Below are positions 26,075 to 38,900 of a stretch of 64,000 nucleotides of DNA, in pieces. Source of the DNA: Lycorma delicatula (taxonomy: Eukaryota; Arthropoda; Insecta; Hemiptera; Fulgoridae); assembly GCF_047948215.1 (NCBI RefSeq), contig NC_134465.1, forward strand, positions 39,346,153 through 39,410,152. Reading direction: 5' to 3'. The notes below the pieces were generated by a model. That model did no database searches and was not told the DNA's origin. It saw nothing but the letters and a program-made list of their open reading frames with translations. Made by a program: the position numbers and the translations under genes. Every line of letters starts with the position of its first letter. Position 1 is the first letter of the stretch.

Positions 26075-27414
26075 CAGTGCGTTTGTTTTAAAACGCAACC
26101 CGATTTAAAGAAATATAATCTGCCATATTTAATGCTATTTGTTATAAATATTACAGTTATTTGTACAAAACAATACCAAGATCAAATTTTTTTTATAAAT
26201 GTTTGAAAGTGTCCACCGTTTTCATTAACGCAAGCCTTTTAACCCTCTTTTTCATATTACGTGCAACCTTTCGAAGCGTACCTTTTCCAATTTCTCGTAA
26301 TTCTTGAGTTACGTTGGCTTTCAGTTCTTCAATGGTGTGTGGATTATTTTTGAAAGTATAACCTTTTAGGTACCCGAGAGAAAAGAATCTGCGGGAGAAA
26401 GATCAGGTGACCTAGCCGGCCATAAGCCAATCGAGTCGATATTGCTATTTCACCAAAGAAATTTCTCAAAAATTCCATCGTTGTTCTAGCCGTGCGACAT
26501 GCGGCCCCATCATGTTGAAACCACTAATCTCTCTCATTTAATTCTAAATGTGCTATAAATTGCGTCACAGTTCTTCCGTAGAGATTTGCATTTAGAGTGT
26601 TTTCAAAGAATACGGAACCGATTATAATTCGCCTGGAAATCGCACACCACACCAATTTTCTGCGGGTGTAGAGGTCGTGAACGGATAATGTGAGGATTGT
26701 TGAAGCTCCAGTAGCGATCGTTCCGATTTGGGCGATACAGTAGCGATCGCCCAAATGAAACCGAGCCTCATGTGTAAAAAATATTATCACTTTAACGCTC
26801 TCGCTAACAAACAGATTACACCGTCAACGGTAGCGGAGCCTAGCGGTATAATCTACCGGGTGTAATTCATTTGATACACGAATTCGGTACAGTTTTAAGT
26901 AAAGTAACCGGGTAGCTTTAAAGGTACTACAAAAATATTCCTCTTTGTCGCTCAAGTTTTCGTAACGATTTGTTAGATAAGTTTATAAAGGTTACCTTAA
27001 CCTAAACTTCTTCCGATGTTAAGTCATTAAATAATGAACTTTTCCGACTTCGTCTCAGATCGGAAACGGAACCGGTTCCTCTATATTTCTTCACGGAACG
27101 ATGAATTGAAGATTTATTCGGTACATTCTACTTGAGAACCGCAACGGGAAAGCTTTTTAGTACAAAAAATATTTAATCGTTAAATAATCTTTCACAATAA
27201 AAATCCTTTCGCGTTCAAAACGGTTTCTTCTTAATAAAAAACACCGAAAATCAAAAATAACTAACTGTTTACAAGAAAGAAATAGTAAATTATATCGGCC
27301 GATTATGAAACAACAACAATAGGTAGTGCTGCCGACTTCTTCGTCCGAAATTATTGATTAACTTTTATAAAAAGTGGTTTCGCTCGTGTCGCGTTTTAAA
27401 ACGAACGCCCAGTG
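26075..27414 (-). mobile_element. Complete but defective IS630/Tc1-mariner element (about 1.34 kb)
   Basis: Ends match as terminal inverted repeats: GCGTTTGTTTTAAAACGC at 26079-26096 and its near complement at 27391-27408, with the similarity extending further. TA lies on both sides (26073-26074 and 27415-27416). The minus strand encodes a transposase in order: HTH with SSIHRSVKKYRGTGSVSD (27060-27115); SLRKLERQRG; THEARFHL near 26770, where the first catalytic Asp of FSDE is changed; VWCAISRRIIIGSVFFENT; WFQHDGAACRTARTTMEFL with the second Asp; a frameshifted RSPDL region; HTIEELKAN; and a C-terminal NENGGHFQ. Frameshifts and a stop inactivate it. Confidence 0.85.
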
Positions 27415-28779
27415 TAATATCATCTCCCGAGCTCCCTCAAAAAAAAAAAAAAAATCAGGCCTACCGAATCATCTCTCATAATAAATCGTGAAGACCGATC
27501 TTTAGAAAATTAAAGATTTTATCTTATCCAGGCGCTTATATTTAGGAACGTGTGCATCTTTGTTCACCTGTATCAAACCGGCCGACTACTGTTTTCATCC
27601 AACTCGACACGATCTTTGGCTTACGAGAAAGGGCCTTCTTAGTATTGCATTAATAAGTTAACCGCTTCGCATCAGTTTATTTAAAATATTTTCTTTTGCG
27701 GAAACGATGTTAGTTTCTTGATCGATTTTTAAATAATAATTTTTTTTTTTAAACCCTGAATTTTCAGCACGACCGTAAATAAAAATTCGTGCTTAACACG
27801 TACCTAAATATGTTCTCGAATAATTTTCGTTATTTTATTGATTTCAATCGCATCTGTTTTTCATCTTATAACTAATTGCCGATGCTACTCCGATCAGGCA
27901 AATGTCGAGTAGCATATTATCTTCTCGTTCTTGACAGCGATCTATGTATAGTTTTATTAAGTATCGATCGGAATAAAAGATTATTTAAAATTCTTGCGAT
28001 CATGTTACGTGCTACTGAGTGAAAAAATTTTACGTAAGATTCATTTTATTGCCGTAATCGCTAGCGGTGACAAGAGGGTGCGCTTATGTTACTCGGTGTC
28101 GCGTATATTTATTTCTTATTCCACCGTTGCTATATAATCGAGTATAGCATATAATTCCAATTTTGTTCCATATAATATGGAAGGGAAAAAATATTTTTTT
28201 TAGCACAAGTTACTGCTGTGAGATAATTTTTTTCTTTACTATCTTTCGGTAATGTAGTTTACGATCATTATCATATATTCACTTCGAGAATATGAATTAA
28301 AAGGGTTAATATTAATGCGATTCGCATGATTATTTTGCTATAAAATTTTGTCTATATCCGTTCTTATTCTTAGGTCGAGTAATTTATTTTCGGTGAAGGA
28401 AGAATTTCTGTTATGAAAGTTATTGTAGAGAATCGATATAAGCGCGTTAGCTTTACAGTCAGGAAGGAACCTTTTCTAAATTTGATTTCAGTTTCAATCG
28501 ATCGTTTCATTCGACTCATCTTCGTCATTAAAATATATATGTACTAGTTTGCGGTTGTAAAACTAAAATAAAAATAAAAATGTCCTAGTAGTTTTCTTAC
28601 TCTCATAAGAATTCATTGCAGATAATTTATTTATATATCGTATTATTTATTTTTTCTTATAAATAATCTACGTCTTGACCGACTGTTTTATCGACGCCCG
28701 GCAAAAACTACTGAAGATAATATCACGAAAATTTGTGTACATCGACAACTACACGAATGTTCTTACGGTGTAATTGCAC

Positions 28780-29640
28780 ACTGATAAAGGATTTTTTGAA
28801 ATTCTAAGGTTAAAATGGAGTAACGATGAAATTTACAGGTAACAAATGAAGATATCGACTTGATTTTTAGTGTGTGTAATTTTCATGTAAATATCTATAA
28901 ACCGATTTCTTGATTTTTGGAAATTCAACCTCGAAAGGGTCGAATGAAGAAAGGTAAAAAAATTTGAACGATGCTTGCAAATTTTCCCCTCCCCAACTGT
29001 GCTAAACGAGACGTTGCTAGATCGGGGCTTGCAAATACTCTTCAGAAAAATATCTAAAAATTTTTTTTCGGGTTTTTTGAATTTCGATTTTTTTAAGGGG
29101 TGTGACTGTGTACGCCACGGCGACTCAACAGATATAGTCGCTGTTACTGTGTGTACGACGCCAATGACTGCATGTGCCTCCGCTTACTTTACTAAAAAAA
29201 ACATAAAATAAAAGTAATTAAAAAAAAAAAATGAAAAACTAAGTACGGTCACTTTCTAGCGGTGTTTGTCGTCAGGTAACGATAAAAACCCGACAAAATA
29301 CATTTTTACTGAATAAAGTACGGGTAACCGGTTACAATTTATATTTTTAAGATAGAGGGCGACCGTTTTAAAACCCGTATTTTTAGATCGCCTAAGGCCT
29401 GTACCGATAGATCTGCTGCGAAGAAATTACAATACGCTGATATTTTAGTATAAATTCAACAGGCTTTAATTTATATTTATAATTACTATTCTCACAAACG
29501 TGAGTTTACAGGAGGGTCCGACGGGCAGAGCCCCTTGGCGAGACGGTAAGGGCGAGTGAAGCGAGCCGTAACCGGGTAAACTTTCCTTAATCGCGATAGG
29601 AAATGCAAGTAATCGTACAGCGCGGGCGAAGCTGCAAAAG
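28780..29640. repeat. Probable repeat sequence, class unknown
   Basis: This stretch has repeat-like character: GTACGCCACGGCGACTC near 29112 and the end-like GCGGGCGAAGCTGC near 29620, a type of motif I associate with insect repeat ends. There is no second copy in the window. The plus ORF at 28975-29211 has no motif. A minimal ATG-CAA before GT at 29603-29610 has the right phase for the next exon but a weak donor. Confidence 0.3.
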
Positions 29641-29812
29641 GAATACTAGTTAAAGTGTAAATATCAATTTACAGCCTTAACATAAACTATTTATAACAAA
29701 TTTTGCATCATCGTTAATTATTTCTATATATGTATTTGTAAACATGTACATTTTATGTCCTTTTTTCTATTTAAATGATTGTATTAATTTTTTCTGTATT
29801 TTTATATTTCAG

Positions 29813-29982
29813 TTGAAGAGTGTTGGCCCAAAATTAGTACCGTTCTTCAAGACTGTTGCTATATACTTTGTATTGTATATACCTGTTGAACGGCCATCAT
29901 GGTTTGCAATGGCAATAAAATGTTTGCCTATAATAAGTCTTGTAATATTTGTGTTGCTTCATGGAATGAGTCTGGGAGACGA
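29813..29982 (+). CDS. TMEM86: TMEM86-like gene, first identified coding exon
   Basis: The exon follows a pyrimidine-rich tract ending in TTTCAG and stops before GTAAGT. It encodes 56 residues and two bases of the next codon: the conserved GPKLVPFFK, helix 1 and helix 2 (CLPIISLVIFVLL). An in-frame ATG lies at 29744, but it is inside the apparent intron before the acceptor, so it is probably not the start. Confidence 0.9.
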
Positions 29983-32900
29983 GTAAGTTATTTGTTTTAT
30001 ATATTGGCGATGAGTTTAGATATATGGTAGTAAATTTAAAATTCAGTTAATTAAACAGAATCAAGTTCCTCTCTTCTTTTCTGATTCTCCAGATCGATTT
30101 AAAAGATTGCAATTTCCAATAAAAGCAACATTTACTGTAACAATAAATATATCTCCAGCACAAACCCTTAAATTGTTAGAGTAGATATTGAAAGTTATTT
30201 TTTTCATGGTCATCAGTATGTGGTTTTATCAAGAACAGTGGATCCATCAAGCCTTTATATTCATTGTCCTAAACTTCAAGGCAGGAATGTTGTTTATAGA
30301 GAGATTTTATGGTAGCATAAAACATTTAATGATAGAGTAATAAATTTGACAGGAACCATATAATGTCAGGTAGTTTTATCTTATAAAAACTTTACAGATT
30401 ATCTTAAAAATGATTGGTCTCCCTCTGTGTTAAATTTAAAGTAGACTCCTTCATGGACAATATGGTCTCACTGGTTTTTCCTTGGTGGAAAATACTTCTG
30501 GAAATCATCTTTTTCAACTCTATATACCTGTGGAGGGAGATGGCTAAGAGCTACAGTAATTATTCTACCTTTGATTAAAACAATGTCCTGTTTGACTGGT
30601 GTAAAACATAGTGCTGTCAAAACATCCTAAAAAGTCAGCATTTACTTATTAACTGCTTTGTAGACTGAAATCATAAATCCATTGTCATTGATAACAACCT
30701 TTATATTCAAAATACAAACAAAAAACTGTGATGTGGACACCACATGACTTCCTTGTATCCCGATTAAATTACATGTACACATTTAAAAAAAATATAAAGT
30801 ACATAAAATTTTATTTCATTAATAACTTGTGATATTTTTTCATTTTTTATTTTTATTATTGAATCATTATTTATCATAATTTTTTTTTTACAATCGGAGG
30901 TTAATAATTATTATTAAATCAAGATATTTAAATTAAAAAAAGGAGATGAAGTCTCATTCAAATCGATGTGCCTTCCCCTTGTAAGATTCAAATATTTCAT
31001 TAATAAAAATTTTATTTGGTTATAACTCTGGAACCAGTGAAAATAAGTACCAGTTACGATATATCATTGAAAAGTTTTCAATGAGGGCTTACTACTGCAA
31101 TTAAGAAAAAGTCCAAAATCCAGATTTTTTGGATTTTGGGCTTTTTGTTGGACACTTTTGGTGCAGTCGATTGCAATCAAAAGAGCAGGTGCATAACTAG
31201 ATGTTACAACAGTCCTAAATCCAAAATTTCAGCAACCTATGACTAATTGTTTTTGAATTATGCGAGATACATATGTACGTACAGACATCACACTGAAACT
31301 ACTCAAAATGGATATTTACGTTGATATCTGAAAACCGAAATTTTTTATGATCACAATACTTCCTTTACTTCATACAAGGAAGTAAAAAGGACCACATGTG
31401 ACGCACTTAACATTACAAAATATTAAAAACATATGATATTGAATGAACAGACACAATTCAAATCCAGCATACTTTTTAAAACACGTTCTAAATATATGTC
31501 TGTGTAATTCATAAAAGACCGCCTATAATAATATCAACCGCTGTTGGTCTGAAAACAACAGGACCATTGATTCACTGAGGATGGCAGTAAAGTACTGAAA
31601 ACATTTTATTAAGTTTTTAAAATTGTTTAGTTGTAAAATTTGGTCAGATTTGTTGTAACAAAAATTAGAACTCAAAACAATATTGTTTTAAATCATTGTA
31701 GTCAAAACTTACCAAAATATTTTATTAAAAATTTTCTCTTTTAACACTACTAGTCAAAAGGAAAATGTAGTTTATGTAATATTCAATTAACTTATTATTT
31801 TCAATATTTTAGTAGTTTAATTCCACCGTTACTTCACAAATTGCATTGCAATTATAAGTTCATTAACTGAGATAATTTAAACTTTACTACCCTTTTAATG
31901 ATGGAAATATCTAGATAAATTTATCTCTTAAACCACCCTCAAAAAGTTTAATAAATAAAATTGAAAAAAAACCAGATCAACCAAGCAATTCTTGAGTTTT
32001 AAGCAAATATATGCATAATTTTATCAATTTTTAAAATCATTATCTTATTAAATAATAGGTCTACCCAGGCGATGCTTGTGTGCTACCATCACTCATAGAT
32101 GGTGTAAATATATTATTCCCAAAAAAAATTTCTAAAGTCAAATATTTACTAAGTACAATCTTTATAACTTATTATTTGAATATGAACATTTATTGATAAT
32201 TATTCAGAGAGAGGGAGAAATGCTTTTCTCTAATTATTCATGTTAAAAGATAAAGTAAATTCTGACCATGATTTACAATTAACTTTCTTACCGTAAACAG
32301 GATGATTCATGTAGTAGTACTGCTGCTTTACGAGGTCATTCTATTAGCAAAAATAATGAAAGAAGTTCATATAAACATGGGCCCGGAAAAAATCTGTTAG
32401 CGAGTAGTGTGTAGTTCAAGATTTTGCCTTGATTCCTGAGCAAAGTTTGAAATAAAACCGTACTGAAATTAAGGAGTAAAATTAATGTTTTCTTATGGTT
32501 TTTGATCTGAAAAATTAATACAGGTTCCAGAACCATTTATCCTGTAGTACCACTCCTAGCATTGATACTCATTGCAACTGTTGTGCCCATCATGATGTCA
32601 ATATTGATGAAATCATTATTTAGGCTGCTCAACGCTGTCTGGCTGTTAGTACACAATGTCTTTCTAACAAGCTACCATAATCAATGAGTACAAAATCTTC
32701 AACCAAGAGATCCTTCACTTCGTTTGCAGTATTGCAATCGGGTGAATATGAACCACCAGTTGCACTGACAGATTCAATTTATTTACTGTCGAATCTTAGT
32801 TTATTTGAGATGGCATTAATAACCTTTATAACAAACATGATAGCAGAATTCAATTCTCACATGAGTAGAATATAATTCCCAACACTGATTTAGCATCAAT

Positions 32901-35900
32901 GTATGGTGTGGTCTAGTTTACGATCAGCTAATTGGATCAGTCACTCTCCCAAGACAACTAAATTCTGAAATTTACTTGGAATTCCTTAAAGGAACAATTG
33001 CTGTTGCTATTAGAAAATGTTCCACTAGTATCAAGATGCTCTGCATATACTTTCAGCACGATGGTTTGCCTCCCCACTTCTCATATGCTGTTTTGGTATA
33101 CTTAAATGAGCAATCTTCAGAGCAATGGATTGGCTGGGACAGGCCACCAAGATCACCTGATCTCATGTTAGATTTTTGTGTATGGAGTTGGATGAAAAGT
33201 ATATTTGGATTTAAAGTGCAAGAGAAAAGTCTATATACGTTAAAAGAGTTGGTTGCTCGTATTATAGATGTTGCCACAAAATTAAGGAAAGTCATGCAGA
33301 CTTACGAAGAGCAACTCTAGCAATCTGAAAGCATGCAGCCGAATTTATTGAAGTAGAAGGAAAAATTTTTGAAAATTTACTGTAAACTTTATTGAATGTA
33401 TCAATTTTATTTTTGTTTTTTTAACATTGTATTACTTGTATGTTATTTTCATTTTCTGTATTCGATAACATTTAAAAAATTACGTTTAAAAAATTTGTCT
33501 ATAACATTTTTTCATATGGTAAGTGTTGGTAATAAAATTGAATTTTTTGAACCTGTATTTGTTTTTTATTGGGTTATTTTACATTAGTCTTCTCAGAATT
33601 AAATTCTCTACAAGTTTTGATATTAAAATTTCATCCATTAGTAGTCATTTAACAAAGTTTTCGTATTAAAAACGTAAAAAAATGTGTTTTTAGACAACAG
33701 ATTTTTATGTTTTACATCTGATATTACAAAAAACTACTGTTTCTGGAATCTGTTTTATTCAATTTTTCATGTCAAAAACAATCAGAAACAATCATGTTTA
33801 CCCTTTAATTTGGGTTTCTAGAATTTCAGTAAGATTTTATTTTGCACCTTGCCCAGGAATCAGGGCGAAATCTTTCAGTAGTCATAACTCGCTAACAGAG
33901 CATTTCCAGACCTATGGTTTATATTTTATATGAACTGTTTTCATTATTTTAGCTAATAGAATAAGTTCAGAAAGCACCGGTAACACTACGTGAATCACTG
34001 TGTTTGTAAATGAATATTCATAAATTTTTCTTTTGTTATTTTTTTGTGTAGTTTTATTAATATGTCAGTTAGTTATCATCAGATATCCCTGAGTTAATTT
34101 TTTATTACTTATAAATATTTAAATTAGATTACTGCTGTGACCTGTAGAGGTCTTGTGTATTTTTTTTTATTTAACATTCAGTATTTTGTTAGCATATTAT
34201 ACTAAATAATGTTTAAATTTATTTGAACTCTTCCTTATTTCATTTTTTTATCATTATACCTTCTCTTCTGAGGTATAATTATTTCTGTTATTCAGATTTT
34301 TAAAGCTCCTTACTGTTACCATTTTATGAGAGAGACTGCAGTCTCTAATCTGTTATAACCATACAATCAGTCATTATTGGGTTCCTAGTTCCATGCGTTT
34401 GTTTATAAACCTGTGGAAAGTATTACCATTTATTTTCTGAGAATGTTTAAAAATACTTAGTTTCTCTCAGGAGATGGCTTACTGAGAAAATTACCTGTTT
34501 TATCTATGTAATTCTACATGTCTGCCTACCAAATAAATCTTCATTGATCTTTAAATCTCCTACTGTTTTGCTAATCTATTTTCATGGAGTTCAGCCCAAA
34601 GTTTTAAAAATGATTCAGTTCCTCAGTGACAGTATACTTTTTAAGACCGGATTCCTCTAATAGGAGTTTGCTAAATATTTTGATGATTTGACCTAAGGAA
34701 TATAGGTTTTTCATTCGTGGAGCTTAATATATCCGTAAAAAATATGGTGCTATGAAAATAATAATATTCAGAATTTTTATTTTTTTATTTAACAAAGTTA
34801 TTAGTTTCACAGCACAAAATATTGTTTGATTTTCAAATTCATAATAATTTTCAATTTTTTTTTTTTAAATTAAAAATAAGTTTTGTTTAACGACATAATT
34901 TTATTGTATTTTTCCCATTTTAAAATATTGTTGAACGTAAGGGACAGTGATGGGAAATACTGAAATCCTTTGCAGCTTTTTAATTAAGAAAGTATTTAAA
35001 TTTGATTGAAGTGAAAAATGCAAATTAACTTATATATGTATATTTTATCTGAAGGAATAATTACTGCACACTTAGTAGGGTCAACAGGAAATGTTCTGTT
35101 ATGTTGTCTGTTTTGTACTACATAAAGAAAAAGGTAGTACTTGAAGAGAGGGACTGAAGAAGGGAGAAGGAGAATGAGAAAGGAAAGTTGATAGTAGAAC
35201 AATGCTAATAACATAATAATGAACATTGATTATTTCTGTTATTGTTTAAAAATATTTTTTTATTTGGTATTTATTTTTTATTTATTTGTACAAGCAATAA
35301 ACAACAGACATGACATAAGCAAAGTAATATTTAATTAGCATTTAACACCGGATTTTCATCGACCATAAAATTTCTTATTATTAGCAAATTAATTGCAAAT
35401 GAAATTCATGTTTTTAAATTATTGAATCTTATTATAATAAGTTTCTTATATTAATAATAAACTTATTAAATAAGAAAAAGGTTTGTTACGTAAGAAGAAA
35501 TGTTTGTTATTAATAAGAGAAAAAAATCATTTAAAAATAAAATAATCATTTCATTAATAAAAGAAATTTGTATTAATAAAATAATTTCCTGATAAAATGA
35601 CCTAAAAGAAGCAGTGGAAAAATGAAGACTTGCAAATTTTTCTTCTCAAAAACATAAATCATGAAACACTCAATGATTATCCCAAAAAATCAATATAGAC
35701 CAAGTTATGGAAAAATAAATATCAAGACTCGGTTTAAATATTTAGAAAAAATGATCAGAAAATGATTATCTACTGAAATGATCAGTAAAAAGATCAGCAG
35801 CTTTGGAAATCCAGAAATCCAAACTAAACAAATAGATTTTCAAACTGAAGAAATTTAGAACAATAAAAAACTTCTATAAAAATTAAATTGAAGCGTTAAA

Positions 35901-38900
35901 ATACTGTAGTCAAACCGGTGATGTTATACAAAATTGAAACAGAAAATCTGACTGGCCAAGAAAATCTACTCAAAATTAATTAATCCTGAACCAAATAGTA
36001 ACAGCAGAAAAAAGAAAACAACATTTTTCTGTAAAATAATGAGGAAAAAGTGAATGTAATAATAAGTTTAATACATTTCACTTTCCAAATAGAATGTATA
36101 TAAATGTTGAATGTAGCTATGTTTTTGTTTTTGACAGTGAATAAAAAAAATCAGGTAAAAAATTTGTTAAGTGATTTTTTGGTATAAGTAACTCCTTCTG
36201 CCAAATAGAATAATTTGAATGGTTATATGGGTAACAAACTAAAGCTGTATGAATGCTAATGATAAAGCCCATGTAAAATATGCTGAAATTGTAAAAATTT
36301 GGCAAGATTTTTTAAAATTAATGTAACTTATTGTACTAGTCAAATGTACATTACATAATGTGTACATTTTTTTCAGGTATGCATTTTCAAGACGAATTTT
36401 AACTGGTCTCATATTTTCTTGTATTGGAGATGCATTGTTGGTTTGGCCACAGTACTTTGTTCATGGAATGGCCGCATTCGGAGTTGCACAAATCATGTAC
36501 ACGGCCGCATTTGGATTTAAACCTCTTAATGCTTCTCTTGGTGCTGCTCTTTATTGTCTTACTGGTTGCGGTTAGTGTGTATTGCTGTAATTATTATTAA
36601 TGATCTAATACTCAAAAGTGGTATTTTAGTTCTAGATTTCTTTTCTGGTATGACCTGTAATGGACGTTTGTATTGGAGAAATTATGTCTGGTTTCTTAAT
36701 TCTGCATTTTTTTTAATTTTGTGTAGTGTAAATTAAAATTTTTTTCTTAGAAAACTATTTCTTTTGTAATATATTCTGAATTATATTTCTGATTTGGGGA
36801 TTCCTGCGTTTGGGTTGATAGGTTTTGCTAAACTATCTGCCTCCTGATTTCTATAGCTTTTTTTTATTTCCAACTCTTTCTTTTTTATAATGAAACAATG
36901 TACCATCGGCTTCTTTATTATAAATAAGTAAATAAATAATTTATTCATTTTGTTTGGTATGTAATAGTATACTATGTAGATATTAGGAGTGGGTACATAT
37001 GCTACTCCAAAGTGCTCAAGGAGCACTTTCAGAGTGTCTAAGAAGGCGTGTGATGCTTTCTTCAGCATTAGTAGTGTGTTCCATCCCAATTGGGGTTTAA
37101 ATTTTAAAACAAAGAAAATTTTGTATAAAGGTATAAGTAAGTTGATTATGCTTTACACAATACCTGTTCGGGCAAACAGAATGAGATATAAAAGCTACCA
37201 CAATATTCTATTGAGGCCTCAGGATCTCCTGTTACTTACTGTTTCCAGAGGAGGTCTCAATTCATTTTAGCAAAGATTGCCCAGTCATAAATATAAACAC
37301 AAGGATAAGTTATTATTTTCAGTTTTCTAAATAATGATGCACATGATTCATGTTTATGAGCTCCAAATGATTATCTGACAACCCCATTCAGCTTCATTCC
37401 AAAATCAAAATTATCTTTTTGAAAAATTAATGAAACAGAATTAAAAATTCTGAAAACGGAAAATAATGTTAATGAAAGGACTACCTTGAAATGATACGTA
37501 TAAAAAGTTGTAGGGTTGCAATAAGTAACTGGAAAGACATCATGAATCTGAATAATTTATATGCGTTTTAATTGCAGCTGTTTAATTGCACATGTATAAT
37601 TGACATTTTATTGTGCATAAATTTAATTCTAATCTGCAGTTGTAAATTTTTGTTTCTAAAAAAAATTTAGGATAAGCAGTACTTGCAAGGTTAAATGAAG
37701 ATGAAATTGAATACACAGTAGGTTTGAAAAGTTCCTAAACTAAATTTGTGTACTTGATACAAGTAACGCCATCTCTTAGACAGCCAAGGAACAATGTAAT
37801 ATAATGTCTGATGAATGTATGTACAAAATTTCATCACGTTTTTTCACTCCAGTCTCAAGTTATATTCGGCCGTGTACCTTGTGTTCATGTGACCTTGGAT
37901 GAGCTTGCGACATGGAACAGTGAAGCGCAATAAAATTTTGTGTTTGACTTCAAGAATCTTTCATTGAAAAATATTCTATGATATAACAAGCATTCGGTGA
38001 TGAAGCCACATCTCATACTACAACAAACACATGGTGGAAGTGGTTTAAAGACTGTAGAGAATCGTTGGATGACAACGAATGAAGCGGGAGGCTGTTAACA
38101 GCTTTTCACAATGAAAACGTTGTGAAAGTGCACGTGCTCCTACACAAACAACCTCATCTTATCCTTCAGGCCATAGTAGAAGAGCTAAATATCGGCAAAG
38201 ATGTGATATGTACAATTCTAACAGAAAAAATGAATCGCCAAAAGGTGTGCTCTTGTTTCGTTCCGCACTTCTTGACCGAGGAACAAAAATGGGTGTGTCT
38301 TTCTTGCGCTCAAGACTTTGTTAAAACTGCCGATAGTGACCCAAATTTTTTGTAATTTTGTAATTGGGGATGAAAGCTGGTGCTTCATGTATGATCCAGA
38401 AATGAAGCATCAATCCACTGCTTGGTTGAGTCCTGGAGCACAAAGACTGGCGAAAGTCAGGCAGCAAAAAGCAAGACTGAAAACAATGTTGTTTGCATCC
38501 TTTGACTCAAAGGGTGTCTGATTCATTATGAATTTTCCCCAACTGGTCAAACCATGAATTCTAAATTCTATTTGCAAGTAATTAAACACCTGATGTGTTG
38601 CATTCGTCAAATCCGGCCCAAGTACCAGGATCCAGGCTGTTGGACTCTCTTGCACGACAATGCCCCGACACATATGGCAACAGTTTTAACATGTTATTAC
38701 AGTGCAATCAAATCATCATCTTATCCACCCGACTTCGCCCCAGCAGACTATTTTCTGTTCCTGAAACTGAAGTTGAAGATGAAAGGCCGTTTTTTCGATG
38801 ACATTCCGGCCATCCAAAGGGCTTACATTGAGCAGTTGAAGGTGATTCCACAAAGTGATTTTCCCAGAGTGTTTGACAGGCTCTACCAGCACTGCAACAA

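Larger units (their letters stand above)
23230..27990 (+). mobile_element. Jockey/CR1-like LINE with three nested insertions
   Basis: A single copy can be followed across the region. Endonuclease: TEAISELVISSF and SGISIFVRDC (23310-23420), GGDFNV (about 23590), TRI...CIDNIITN (23700-23760). Linker FNNFFSSI at 24310. RT: LKKGSAFNLQNCRPF (24590-24640), FCDSSRAFSLVPQ (24810-24850), VPQGIALSPLLFF (25290-25330), FTDDRTL (25690-25710), FLGVLLEQKF (25920-25950). After the DNA transposon the LINE resumes with IFRKLKILSYPGAYI (27500-27545) and HPTRHDLWL (27597-27625), both standard C-terminal motifs. SINEs sit at 24891-25163 and 25357-25651; an IS630 element sits at 26075-27414. The ORF has many stops. 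Confidence 0.85.
25870..29650. other. CpG-retaining block upstream of the TMEM86-like gene
   Basis: CpG is frequent here and rare on both sides. By hand count I get roughly 50 per kb at 27415-27990 against about 10 per kb at 24420-25340 outside the SINE, although both lie in one LINE copy. The block ends close to 29640, about 170 bases before the first identified exon. It may mark unmethylated DNA around the promoter, or a cluster of young repeats. No promoter element was assigned. Confidence 0.55.

Noticed and set aside
29744..29986. An 80-codon ORF as a complete small gene
   Set aside because: Its first 23 codons are intron sequence before a strong acceptor; the rest is the TMEM86 exon.
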